64,000 nt of DNA from the NCBI GenBank assembly GCA_012295275.1, contig CM022673.1:7696311-7760310 (forward strand), read 5' to 3'. The notes under the pieces were generated by a model. The model was not told where the DNA came from, made no database searches, and was given only the letters and a program-made list of their open reading frames with translations. Source of the DNA: Chrysomallon squamiferum (Eukaryota > Mollusca > Gastropoda > Neomphalida > Peltospiridae). Below, in pieces: positions 25,993 to 39,500 of the stretch (position 1 is its first letter; every line of letters starts with the position of its first letter). Made by a program: the position numbers and the translations under genes.

Positions 25993-27125
25993 ATTGTTGC
26001 TATTGTTGCTATTATTTATTTATTTTAATTTATTTTATTTTATTTATTTATTATTTATTTATTACTTAGATGATGCCAGATTAGAAAAAAAATTTACAAA
26101 TTTGTGCAACAATATTTTATCCAGTAGCTCTGCTTCTTCAGGACATAAGCATTTAATGAAGGATTCTGTACCAAATTTATTTCTTGAAGAGCGTTAACTG
26201 AGAGGTGAGCACCGGATGCACTTTCCTTGACGTTTCCTTACTTTTTGTTTCCTTCTGACAGTTTGAAGTCTTCTTTACTGTTGATTTAAGAATTCTGAAG
26301 TGAACGGTATAAACAAAGCACAAGTAAAAAGTTTTCATTTTGAATGGCTATGATGACCTTTCGAAATGACGTAATATGCGGGTCTACAGCTTAAACAGAA
26401 ATTCCATTTCTTCCATTTTCTGCAAGAGATAGTTATCTTGAAGCCACCTGATGTCATTCTTCTCATTAACATCGTAGTACACATGACTGAGGACATCAGT
26501 GAAAGAAATTACTTTAATCTTCAAAAATAGCTTCTACTGCTTTTTCATGTACTTCCCACCTAAATCGACTATCCTCTGGCGCAGAACAGCTGTGACGTAT
26601 GTCTAGATAACTCTGGTTTTCCGCCAGGGATAGATCTTCATCCTACTGGGTGTGGAAAGAGTCAGTGACTCCCACGTTTTGCCATAGCTGAGGAGAGATA
26701 AAGTGTTCACAGTTAGTTTAAGAAACAATTTATTTGTGTAAATGAAAACCGATTTTGAAATCGTCTTTTAAAATGATTTAAATCAGCAACTGAACACTAA
26801 AAAAGTAAAATGTGTCTGTGTGTTAATAACAAGTAATTTATCGAAATAAATACAATTCTGTCCCAAAAAGCTATATTTTTATCTAGTCGTTTTATGTTGC
26901 CACTATTCATAGTTACTGCAAAAGCATGTATGTTTACTACGTGTATGTAATATATTTAAATTTCACTTTTCTTATTCTATTAAATTTTAACCCCAGTGTA
27001 TTGGGCACACAGTTTAATGACTGGAAGTTAACTGTTAACTCACTGTTAAAAAATGCGTATACATTTATAAAAGACATACAGTATTGTCAAATAACCGTCT
27101 GTTAACCGACTGTCCTACGATCGTT

Positions 27126-27300
27126 TAGGCCAGTGGCTATAACGGTCAGTTGTACAATACACTTTTTACGCTGAGATGATCACTCCCGTGTGTCGAGCTC
27201 AAAAGCTGTCAAGTGTTATCGGCTGACCTTCACGTCACGACTGAGGTCGATTCAAACATGTCCGAAGATTTCCGAGTCGCTGAAATGCAGTAGGGGTCTT
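27126..27300 (+). mobile_element. Possible tRNA-derived SINE head
   Basis: TGGCTATAACGG (27134-27145) resembles a pol III A box. GTGTCGAGCTC (27190-27200) resembles a B box of the GGTTCGANNCC type. The spacing is close to that of a tRNA gene, but the stems are decayed, so it is not a working tRNA. A non-tRNA body may run on to about 27300. No target duplication was identified. Confidence 0.35.
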
Positions 27301-27565
27301 TCGTTTCTTATTGTAGCATGTGTTTATGTACGACTACATGGTACTTTTTATGGCACCAGCGAACTCGAAATGACCGATCTAAAAGAATGTAAAGCCAAAT
27401 TGTTGTTGAATAATATACTAGCCGGAATTGTTGCCAACCCTACGGTTGGAAAATATTAGCCAAAGAAACGATATAGATTTATCTCTGGTCGGAGAAACAA
27501 CGACTATAAAATAATACTGTTACAAAGCATCTGAGCACGTCTAAAATCGCAAAGTATTTTTTATT

Positions 27566-27605
27566 ATTATTATTATTAGTAGTAGTAGTAGTAGTAGTAG
27601 TAGTA

Positions 27606-27637
<32 letters not shown>

Positions 27638-27640
27638 TTT
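27566..27640. repeat. (AGT)n trinucleotide repeat
   Basis: AGT/TAG units with one short interruption, following an ATT run. Confidence 0.9.
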
Positions 27641-29862
27641 AGTTCAGAGTTAGATAGATGGCATGGATGTATGGATGGGTGTCTGAGTGTGTCAATTAAC
27701 GGAAAGATAGACTGATAGATGAATCGATAGATAGATACATGACAGACGAATGGATCGATGGGTTTTTCTATACAGATGCAAATATTGTCTTATCTTTCTG
27801 TCATAATGAAATAACGTGAATTCAGAAGAAGAAAAGAACAATAACACAGAAACATGTGTTAACAAATCGATATTCCCTGCTAACTGAACTCTCTGTAAAG
27901 GACAATAGCTTTCGTGGTCTTGTACAATTAATTTCAATAGCCGAAGGGAAGTTAATGACTCTTCACTTTAGGATAATTACGTATATGGCGCACCTGTTGT
28001 TTGGCAAATGTTTCTCAGGCTTAGTACGTAAATATCTATAAACTGTTTATCACGAGCTCCGCTGTTATACTTTTTGGATAAAAGTGAACTATCGTCGTTT
28101 GTGGTTCTTAACGAACTGTTAGACTGGGGATTTCCGGGGGTTTGTGATGAAAAACCACTTTATTTGGTGTGGTGCGTGATCAATAATTTACTTATTTTCT
28201 GACAATGAAAGGTTTGATTACCATGCCATTGGGTGTATACAAATTATCAATTTATTGGTTTAAAGTGGTCTTTTAATGAGAAAAGGCGTTTAAAAGATTG
28301 CGTGCTACTGTCATTAAATAATGGCAGGATTCCTCTGAAAAGTACAACAAAAATTATGAATTGTCTTATATTTTCCTCTATATATTAATGTTTTGTGTAA
28401 TAAGAATATATTGTCATTCAAAAGGAAAACATTAAATGTTTCCTCTTAATCTCTTGAATCTCCTAATCCGTCATAAATACCATGTCATTTGACTTGAAAT
28501 AAAAATATTCGTTAATAACAAAAGTAAAACCTAATATTATATAAAGGATTATATGAAGGCAAGGCATCAATATTACCTAGTCCAATTGATATATACATAT
28601 ATATATAGACACACACACACAGACACACTCTTACACAAATAAATACACGTGTGTGTGTGTGTGTTATATTAGTATTATTTTTGTGTTGTTGTTGAAGAAT
28701 TACGAGCATATATTCCTGATCTAAATAATTAAAAAAAATGTTTACAGCAATTTTTAGAGTTTTATAGAATTCAGTTTTATCAGTTGTGGTTATTCTTGTC
28801 TTTGTTCTACTTAATATCATATTCAACCACAGCTCTGCAAAAACTGTGACCATTATATTTCAACATAATCTCAAAACTACCATTTACGGAGATATCAAGG
28901 TTATTCTCTAAGCACTAAATATTGTACTTATATCTGTAACCTACTATTCAGCACGTCATGACGTAGATAACTATGATATCTCACAGCGGACTTAAATGAA
29001 TTCACCACGGTTGACCAACGTCAAATTTCATGTATAATCGAAAACTGTAGACAGAAACGAGACAAAGAAGCAGACAGTTTTATAAATAGATATAGATCAT
29101 AGCAAAATAAATGTCTTCCTTATGTAACGAGTTCTTTTATTTTATTTCTGGATGTTATCTGATTATATCTGTCATCAATAAGAAATGAAATATAATTGAA
29201 AAACCAGACCAGTGAACAATGATTATCGACAGTGTAATAGAAAACCCTGCTGTCTGTTATTAACTAAAAGTTGAAATAGTTACAGTTACGAAAATAAATC
29301 TTGAAAATCTTGAAAATCTTTATTATTATTTTTTTGTTGTTGTTGTTGTTGTTTTTCTTGGTACGGGAACAGACCATTTAATATTAGCAAGAGTGGATGT
29401 CATGCAAAGAGAATTTAAATCTTCAGATTATGGTTATATTGAATATGTCTATCAATAATTAACAATATAAAGCAACAAATAAGATAATTCAAACGTAACG
29501 ACTAAATAAAATGTTTCTTAACACAGCCAAATTCATATTAATTAAGCTTTTTTTAATTTTTATTTTGCATTGCTTTTTTTTTTTATTATTATTATTTATT
29601 TTTTTGTAATGTTGTTTGTTATTATGAATTTTTTCTTTCGTGCTTTTGCGAAAACTAATAAAAGAGTCGTGAACTCTATGTAATTTACACTTGTGATATA
29701 ATTATAAGAATGTATTGCCAAGGTAAACAGACTGTTAATACATTTGATGTATTCGTTTGGACATTATTTCATTTACTCATTCACTTTTGTCTGATCTGAT
29801 TTTAAGTGTGAGGTTTCGAAATGAATAAATTAGGTGTTGTTAACATTTCTGTAAACAATATA

Positions 29863-29896
<34 letters not shown>

Positions 29897-29986
29897 TTTA
29901 TATTATATTTGGGTTTTTTTTTGTTTATATTCTAATAAATCTTGTTTTCGGTCGTTCAGTTTATTTATTTATTTTTATTTTTTTAT

Positions 29987-30035
<49 letters not shown>

Positions 30036-31221
30036 TTTATTTTATAGCTGTCGAAAATTAGATTTTTAGGTTTTTTTTGTTTTTTTTTTTTTTTTTTCTT
30101 TGCTGGATATTATTTCGACTGGACATTACTGCCTTTGCCATTTCCACAGATCAATGTGTTGTTGACTTACATTTCGATTTATATTACAACGAATAGCGAA
30201 ATACTTTTTTGTACTTAAAATAATTTGTGTGCACTCTGTATCGGTTATAAAGTATGTTCTGTGTGCAAACTAATTCACGTTAAGTTATGTATATAAAGTA
30301 TTAACGTTACAGTTCTTTCAGTGAAAAGATAATCCGGAATTAGGTAATTCATGGAAACAATTACGCATAATTAGAGGTCGACGTTGAATTTATTTTTTCT
30401 TCTCTTTGCCATCGACAGTATACAGTATTTAAGTCTCCAGACACCGTCCAGAAACTAGCTCAGTACTTTTTAATGTATCAAGTTCAAAAATATTAGTGCT
30501 TTATCTTTGCTTTCGTTTTAGTGATTGGATAATGATTAACGATATTAATTCGTTGTTTTTTCTTCAGAGAACGTAGCTTAAGTGATAAGAACAAAAATCG
30601 ATTTTACACCATTTAGTCATGTATCTTTATACTTTTTATTAATTTATTTATGTTATTATCATTATTTTTGTCTGACGTTTTAATTTCATATAATCATTTA
30701 ACTTAATTTCTTTCTTATCATGTTTGTTTTTAAGTATTTTGTTTTAGTATCACTACCTGTTTATTTTATTTATTTATTATTATTTATTATTATTATTATA
30801 TTATTATAATTATTATTATTAATTCTCTTTTAAATATTTTCTTCTTTAAATAATAAAAAAAATAATTAATAATTATTAAAACTGTGTATGTGTGTGTGTG
30901 TGTAAATGTATGTATGTATAATTTTTCTCTCTTTATTTTTTCTTCTTCTACTTTGGTTACTAAACTTAAAATCTTTAACATGCCATTTTTAATTTCTGAA
31001 CTAACAGTAGAAAAAAAAAAAAAACACTGAATAAACCCTTTCCTAATAAAGTTTGACCTAACTAAAGATTACCTTTGAATATTAACGGACATTAAGAGGA
31101 TGAAAGCCATGGGAACTAATTTAATTTTATAACAATCATAATAATTTTTATTTTTATTTCTTCTAGTACCACATCATTATTAATACATAAACTAAGCAGT
31201 GTTCGAAGTCTCCTCTCGACT

Positions 31222-31230
31222 TTGATGACG

Positions 31231-31282
<52 letters not shown>

Positions 31283-31306
31283 AATAATAATAATAATAAT
31301 AATAAT
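31222..31306. repeat. (AAC)n/(AAT)n repeat
   Basis: A run of CAA units switching to AAT units. Confidence 0.95.
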
Positions 31307-31624
31307 GTTTTATAATAATATTATAAAACTCATTGCAATTTTAATATCTGTCTGCCTTTTCGAAAGTTAATATAAGACACAGGTTGGCGTTCATCTATAA
31401 ATCAACTGCTGCCTATGTCAAAAGCTTGTTTGGATGCTTGATATGCAAAGATTTCTTTGCAATTTGCTATCTCGATCAAATCTTTACCAACACATACTAC
31501 GAGTATTTAGCAATGAATATATATATATGCTATTCGTATATTTGGTCTTCGCATTAAGAGATTTCTGTCGTTTTGGAAACCACTTCATATAATTACTGTT
31601 TTACCACCTTGGTGTATTACACCA

Positions 31625-32370
31625 CCTAAGGTTGTGAAGGAAGACCGTAAAGATGCTGTAGCGTATAAGCAGTTTTTCACGAAATTCAAGACAAGTACAT
31701 GTGATTATATTCCTGTTAATACGGCTGTGGACCACAGGATGGGAATTAGGTGGGTTATGATAGTTTTTCCATCAGGCTCTATACTTTACATGAGACTGTC
31801 TGACTCAGCATCGATCTTCAGCGCTGAAATTTGGGCAGTCGTTAAAGCCTTGGAAGAAACAAAGGATTCTAGAGCAACCAAATTTATTATTTTCACCATA
31901 TCTCCTAAGGTTTACATGCTGTGAATCAGGACCATCCCTTAACTGGGATGGTGATGCGGAGATGCGTCTGTTTATCAACTGCTAATAAAGTTACTGTATT
32001 TTATTTCGTGCCCAGACACACTGGCATCAGGAGTAATGAAAAGGCAGGTTCGGGTGCCACGTCTGTTTTGGATTTGCCTCATGCCGTTGTCGGTGTACCT
32101 TATATTGATTTTGAACCTAATATCAGCGAATTTGTCGTTTCGACCCGGCAACATGATTGGGACATTGCGGCTGCGAACAAGCTTCATTATTTACAGCCAA
32201 TCTTGTGAGAGTGGCAGTCCTCCTATATACAGCGGAGAAGAGATGAAATGGTTTTGTGTCTGACCTGTTCGTTTATTTTGAAGAAGGATATATCACCTCA
32301 TTGAAGTGTAACCATCTGAAAGAAACTCGAATAAATATATATCTGGCCTACGAAATCCTTTCGATTCCAT
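31625..32370 (+). pseudogene. Non-LTR retrotransposon RNase H tail, decayed
   Basis: Three overlapping frames (31634-31924, 31921-32208, then onward) together read as the RNase H and C-terminal part of a Jockey-like non-LTR retrotransposon. Recognisable pieces are VFPSGSILYMRLSDSASIF, SAEIWAVVKALEE, STANKVTVFYFVPRHTGI, RSNEKAG, then TRQHDWDIAAANKLHYL and EWQSSY. The usual FTDS catalytic Asp motif reads FTIS, and the terminal Asp of NEKAD reads Gly. At least two frame changes and one internal stop break it. Reverse transcriptase and endonuclease parts are absent, as expected for a 5'-truncated copy. Confidence 0.75.
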
Positions 32371-32517
32371 CCAGATCTTATTTTACGTGATAGTGCGTTT
32401 TAATTGTAAAATTTAAATATTATCTTATATGATATTTGTATTTTAATTTAACTCTGTGTTTTAATTTAACTGTAGTATTTTTATATCGATGTTGATCATA
32501 ACACTGTTTTCCCATTA

Positions 32518-33197
32518 CAGTATACCCTCACCTATTCGCGTCTCCCCATTCGCGGTCCCGTATATTCGCGGGTTAGGCTCTTAACCCTATCGCATCGTAT
32601 GCTGGTATACCAGGCGAGCGTCATAACGTCATAAAAACAAATGCTCGGTAAACCGCACAAACAATATCAAATTTTTTCAATTATTATTGCAATACAGTAC
32701 GTATTTTTTTTATAAATGCATACACTGTATATACAGTGCATATTTTTTGTGACCGTGTATTAATAATGTTTTTAATTGCACTGTATTTATCTGTCTGTTT
32801 TGCCTTTAAATTTGTTCCACTTTCTGTCAATTCTAATACATATGTTGTACGCATAGAAAATGACTTTACGGTGCAGTAATACAGTATGGGTAACTATGCT
32901 ATGCGGTGTTACTGTCCTCCTGTACTTACGTTTCTTTCTGATTAAAATATTGTTTCAGTACAAAATTAAAATGTGTTTACATTATCATTACTACATTAGT
33001 GAAATACATAACTGCATGCAATATTACTTTATTACTGTATTAATGAGTAAGAGTGTCTTTAGAAAGTGTTTGGGAAGCATTTAGTACCGTATATAATCTC
33101 ATAATAGACGTTTTAAAACTGCATCCAATATTCGCGGTTTTTCGCTATTCGCGGTGGGGTAAAGAACGTAACCCCCGCGAATAGCGAGGGAATACTG
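32518..33197. mobile_element. pogo/Tigger-like MITE with TA target duplication
   Basis: A 680-bp element bounded by inverted ends: CAGTATACCCTCACCTATTC on the left and, as reverse complement on the right, CAGTATTCCCTCGCTATTC. Both continue into repeated ATTCGCGG words. It is flanked by TA on each side (32516-32517 and 33198-33199). This end sequence and TA duplication suit the pogo/Tigger branch of Tc1-mariner. It has no transposase frame, so it is non-autonomous. Its interior has a perfect palindrome CTGGTATACCAG. Confidence 0.8.
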
Positions 33198-33987
33198 TAC
33201 TACAATGTGATACCCTATCGTGCTGGGGTGTCGTCCAATGTGTATTCACCCACTAAAATATTTACTTCTTCATTCAGGTAAATTATTAATACACTGTTGT
33301 CTTTCATCTATTTATCTATTTCTACAAAAGATAGTTATTCTCTGTTTCTATAAACACATGGATAAACTGAGTTTGTTATGGAATGATGCAATACACACAA
33401 CGGTAATTCTAATGTCAATATCTTTCTCATTGCTTCCCGATTACAGTAACTGAATGCTTCATTTCCGCGGAGGAATAAACGAAATGATTTAAAATCCGCA
33501 ATGTCAAATATGAAAGCGGAAATGAGAAATGATAACAAATAATTTGAATAACATGTAGGTAGATGTTTTATTAATAGATTTATTTTAATCAATTAATTGT
33601 TTAGATGATTATATAATTTTAACATAATACGTACACATGACACCTGGTACTTAAATCTCTCTTAAGTATATTAATAATTAGCCTACTTCAAATTTCAATC
33701 TACTTGATCAAGTTTAAGTTTTAGAATACAAATGTAGAAAAATAATAATGCCTTAATGGTAATAATGTAAATAGAAAACATGATTATTGTTATTATTTTA
33801 TTTTTTTAAACAGAAGATTTAAATATTTCTTAACCGTCTACTAAGTTTATAGAAGAAGATGTATTCAGTTACCTAGAACTGGAAGAAGTGAGTTTTAATT
33901 TTCTTACAATTTACGTTACAGTTCACCGCTTAACACTAACAGGATGAACGTTAGAGGAACTAAATTTAATGTTGTTCGATCAAGATA
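33198..33987. other. SMARCAL1 5' flank
   Basis: Holds the promoter and any 5' UTR of the gene starting at 33988. No clear core promoter motif was recognised, and no other gene seen. Confidence 0.5.
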
Positions 33988-36511
33988 ATGGCTTCAGCAA
34001 CATTAACTGAAGAACAAAAGAGAAGAATAGCAGAAAATAAAGCAAAGGCATTAGCTCGAAGAGCAGAAAGAAATAACAATAAGGAGTTAAATATTTCTGG
34101 ACCAAATATAAATGCAAACAAACAGTCATCAGAATTTTCATTTTACTGCAGTGCTCAGAACATTTCAAATGACACTGAAGACTTCAACAAAAAGCCAGGA
34201 CCAAGTTGGGTTGGTGTCAGGTATGAACAGAATTCTAGATATGGTAATTCATCAGCCATAGTGAAAAATGTGGAAGACACTAACCACCAGCAAAATGTTA
34301 AGTCATCATCAGTGTCCACAGTATCAAACAGAGTTTCTCAACTTGACTCCAGTGGAAAACATTATGTACAGAAAACGGATCCAAACAGAACTGTGCACTT
34401 TTCAGCTCAGATTTTAGGGTCAAAAGGTTCAAACATCACTGGTTGTTGTGTCTTAGTCTCACGTGAACGATTTGAAGTACGTGTTGGATTCTTTGATCCA
34501 CTTTGTGAGATCTTTAAACAGATGAAAACAAAAATATACGGTAAGAGAGATACTTTAGAATATACAGTAAAATTATATTTGTATAATATTTAGGTGAAGG
34601 CAGAAGGAACCAGCAGTTTATGAGAATGTAAAAGTGAAGTGTATTGTGTTGCTTAGATTTTAGTGAGTATATTTCAGTGAACTGTTACAGTTGTTGTGTG
34701 AATTCACAAATTTAAACTTGCATGGAGAAGATGTGTAACTACATTTTTATTTTAAATTCATACAGTTTCAAAACAATAACGATATTAACTTAACTTGTAA
34801 TAGTATTAAACCTTTAACTGATGCAAAAATATATAATGTTTTCATTTACGAATTTCTACTAGTCATGATGTTTAATAATTAAAGGATTTTTAATTAGATG
34901 AGACATGGCATCATTTTCTTCTTAATTTTTTGTCTTTTTTTAAAAGTACCAGTGCAGATAAAAATAATTTATAACATAATGTTAGTCTTTTTTTTTTTAT
35001 ATACATTTTTGCTGTTGTTACTATTGTTATGCAGTGTGTTTATTTATTACAAAAATGAACTTCTTGTGTTTACTTTCAGATCCATCTTCAAGGATATGGT
35101 CTTTTAAACTTGAAGAATATTATAAACTAAGTAAGAATTAAAAAAATATTTTATTTTTTTATTTTTTTTTAAATTCATAAATATATGTGATTAATCTAAT
35201 TAATCCAAAAATTTCATTTATGTTTAAATTAAATCATGCAAACTTCATTAAACGATAGTTAATGCATCCGATGAATGTCAAATTATCATGCCTTAAAACA
35301 AATTCACATTACTGGATAATCAATACTTTAATATTAAAATTATAATGAATAAACATTAAAAAGATAATAAGGAAAAACCAAACCATTTTTTATCTTAAAA
35401 ATTATTCATATTGTGTTTTTAAGAATAAGGGAAATAAATAAGTAAACAAATAGCTTGTTTTTTAACAGTTTTTAACAGGTTAATACAAGTGAATATCCTT
35501 TGTCTAATCTTTTTTTAACATGTTAACATATATATATAAATATGTACATATATATATATATATATATATTCATATACGTAAATATGTATATTTTTGTATG
35601 TATGTATGTTGTATTATCATTATGTATGCACCTGCATATATAAGTAAATAGCTATATGTGTGTGTGTGTGTGTCGGTAAGTACATAGCTATGTATATGTA
35701 CAAATGTATGTATATATGTATTTTTATTTCAGTGAAAGCTGTTGAATCCTTAAAACCTCATGTAACAATTGAAGCACTGCCAAAAGTCATTCTCCAGACA
35801 TTCAGTTCCCAGCTCAAGGGAGATTATCCAGACAGTAGTATTCCTCCAGCTGATCTGTCTAAAGTTGATCAGGATTTGGTGAATGCTCTGATGCCATTTC
35901 AGAGAGAGGGAGTAAAGTAAATACAAAAACCAGCCCATTAAAATAAAATGTATTATAACTTATTATATTATTCAAAGTTTTGTTTTTAATCCTTGTTTGA
36001 ATAACAAAGTAACATAATTTTTCTTAGAAGAACTGAATAATACTAATAAAATTTATTGTTCTAATTATTTAATATTGATTACTAATTTCAGTGACAGAAA
36101 TACAATTAGTAAAATGTATTTTGCTGTTGGTTTCAGTTTTGCAATAGCTAAAAATGGCCGAGTGTTGTTAGCAGATGACATGGGCCTGGGTAAAACTATT
36201 CAGGCTATTGCTGTAGCAGATTTCTATCGGTCATCCTGGCCATTGCTGGTTGTGTGTCCATCTTCAGTCAGATTTGACTGGGCACAGGTCAGACTTGTTC
36301 ATTCATTGTAAAAAAAAAAAAAAAAAGTAATTAGTTATTTATATTAAATAGTCATTGAATTTTATTTTTGTGTGAGTATCATCATTTGGTTTATGAAATA
36401 ATTCTGCTTTTGAAGTAACACTTGGAAAAAAGTGTTGTTTAATTTCCATCAGTATCAGCTGCAAGATGATAGAAACACACACACACACACACACACACAG
36501 ACACACACACA

Positions 36512-36570
<59 letters not shown>

Positions 36571-39500
36571 CACAACACCATAATGCAACACAACACAACC
36601 ACAAAGAATAAACTAAGAGGAAATCACTTTTTAAAATTACATTGTACCTTTTTATTTTAAAATGATCAACATGCATTTTTAACTGATACCATTATTGTAT
36701 ACAGCTTCCAGCTTTGTGATTCTCTGTCATTGTGTATTAATTATTGTCAATTAACTTACTGACAGCAAATCCAACGATGGTTACCTAAGCTGGATCCTCA
36801 GCAGATTAATATTGTGATCAACGGAAAATCTAGTTCCACTTCTGGACTTGTAAATATTACAAGTTACGACCTTATGGCTCGGAAAGCAGAGGAATTAAGT
36901 GATAAAAATTTCAAGATAATAATAATGGTAAGTGATGATTAATAGTTATTCTGAAGCTTTTTTCTGAACAATTATTGTTTAAAACAGTTTATGGCCAAGC
37001 AATTTTAAGTTAGAGATGGATGTGAATTTTTGAACAGATCTCTTTAATGTATTTGTTTTAGATTCTGGAATTTGACAATGAATGTGACCTGTCTACTGGT
37101 ACTGTTGGAGCAACAGATACTTATAATATAACATCTGTATACATTAACCTTTTATTTTTCACAGGATGAATGTCATTTCTTGAAGAATTACAGAACAGTG
37201 AGGACAAAGGCAGCTTTACCAATTTTACAGGTAATAAAATATCATTTCTTTACCAGTATTACAGATAATACAGTATCGTTTGATTGTCAGTATTACAGGT
37301 AATAAAATATTTCATTACTGACATTATAGAGAATAAATGTAATTTCAGTTTATAATTTGTTTAAACTTCATGTGTGTGTGTGTGTGTGTGTTTTCTAAAT
37401 TAGCAATAAAATTGTTATTTTCTAATATATTTCATTTGTAATACATACTTTTTTTATACTGACTAAACTAAAAAAATGTTTTCAATATCTCTTATGAGAA
37501 CATTTGTAAACATGTATTTATACACAGTGCTTGACAGGCAGGCAGTTGCTCAAAAGATTTGTTTGACAAATTCCTTTTGCTTTGTATGATTGTTTTTATT
37601 TTATTTGGCAGAACATCATCATCATCACACACACACACACACACACACACATAAAAACATGCTTGTATCACATAATTATATGTAATATAATGCACAGCAT
37701 ACACACATTTTTTTTTTTTATTATCTGCAAATTAACAATGCAGAAAGCAAAGTATGTTCTTCTGCTGTCTGGCACGCCAGCTTTGTCTCGCCCACTGGAA
37801 CTCTACACTCAGATTTCTGCAGTGGCTCCATTCATTTTCAAGTTCCATGAGTTTGGGGTTCGATACTGTGATGGAAAACAAGTAAATGTTTAATTATTAA
37901 CATATTTGCATTATGCTAATTACTTTGAGAATTTCCATCAAGGATTTACAATATAATCATTTATTTTGGTAAATATATTCTTGTATTTTCTTAATATATT
38001 AAGTTTTAAATCAGTGAAAAATTATAAATTTATCCTTTACTACTACTACTACTATACCATCACCACTATTTCACCTGCTACTACTACTATATCTATGACA
38101 AATATTACTGTATCTACTACTACTGCTACATCTAATGCAACTTCTGTTGTTACTGTCACTATACTAATCTCCTGCCCTCTGACTACTACTGTTGCTGATA
38201 TTATTATTACTACTACATTCACTGTAGCTATTATTACAATTTTTCTTCTTTTCTTATATTTTGAGTTAATTTATTATTTTAAATCAGTGAAAATTATAAT
38301 TCTTTCCATCACTACTACTACTACTACTACTACTATTTTATCTACTACTAACATTATTACATCGTTTTTCTATTTTTATTACATTTAAAAATAAAAATAA
38401 AATATGGAAAAAAAAAAAAAAGAAAACATATTTTATTTTCAGAATCAGTGGGGTTGGGATTTCACTGGATCATCCAACATGAAAGAACTTCAGCTTTTGC
38501 TTGAAGAGAAAATAATGATTCGGTATTTCCGTATTATATAAATATTAATGTCAACATTGTCACAGAAATTTTCTCACATTCATTATTCAGCTAAATGTAT
38601 GAATCAAAGTACGACAGAAGAAAATACCAAAAGTGCAGCTAAGTTTAAGCTTGGTAAAATAAAGTCAGATTATAAATTAATAACTTAGGCTGAGATCTTC
38701 TTGTTGTCTTGAAGGTAAAATGGCTCATTTTTATGCTTTAAAAGTTTATTTTTTTTTTTTTAGACGTCAAAAGAAAGATGTGCTGACTCAACTTCCTGAC
38801 AAATTCAGACAAATGGTTTTGTTAAATCCCCAGAGTATCACTGTAAATAAAAACTTAAAGACAGCCTCTTCTATAATGAACTTGAAAAATCTGAAGGTAA
38901 AGTTTATTAAAAATATTAAAATTTTTGATTAAAAAAACCCCCATACTATGTAATTTAAAAAAACAAAAAAAAAATGAATAAAATGAGTAAAAATATCAGA
39001 CTGTAATTTGAAACTGGATAACAATAAAACTATTAATGTTTAGTGAAAGAATATATATTGTTTTGTTTTGAATTATCTACTCAGTTAATTAATCTATGGC
39101 AGTTAAAAAAAATTAATCATCGACTTGTGAAAACTATCTAATAAAAAAATTATATCTTTCAAAATATGTTCAAAGTTGTAAGTAAGCAGGAAAGTGTAAT
39201 AATAAACTGTTACAATAACATAATTCAAGTTTGATCTCAGTTTAAATTTACATAAACTGTATTTTCAGATGGGTGGTAACTTGAACTTAATTTTTAAGTT
39301 ATATTTGCATTTTAATTTTATTTTCAGGGCATTGAATGGCGTGGTGCATTACTCAATTACTTCCACCAGACTTGCACAGCCAAAGTTAAAGCAGTAAGGT
39401 AGAAATTAACACACATTTAGTGACCAGCTTACGTTCTGACTGACCAGACATAACACTGAATGGACATTATTTGGATTTCACTTAAGTTTCTTTATTTGTT

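Larger units (their letters stand above)
27301..31619. other. Gene desert, no gene recognised
   Basis: AT-rich spacer with (AGT)n at 27566-27640, (CA/GT)n near 28610-28662, ATT and TTTA runs near 29866-30045, and (CAA)n/(AAT)n at 31222-31306. No conserved open frame was seen. Confidence 0.65.

Noticed and set aside
26330-26700. Minus-strand decayed reading frame (strings such as VLRQRIVDLGGKYMKK)
   Set aside because: It looks like old mobile-element coding DNA, but I could not assign a family and stops interrupt it.
27190-27459. 89-residue open frame in the desert
   Set aside because: It begins within the tRNA-like B box, so it is most likely chance reading of SINE-type DNA.
37966-38388. 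140-residue Thr/Ile-rich open frame within SMARCAL1
   Set aside because: It lies in intron 7 and consists of degenerate ACT repeats.
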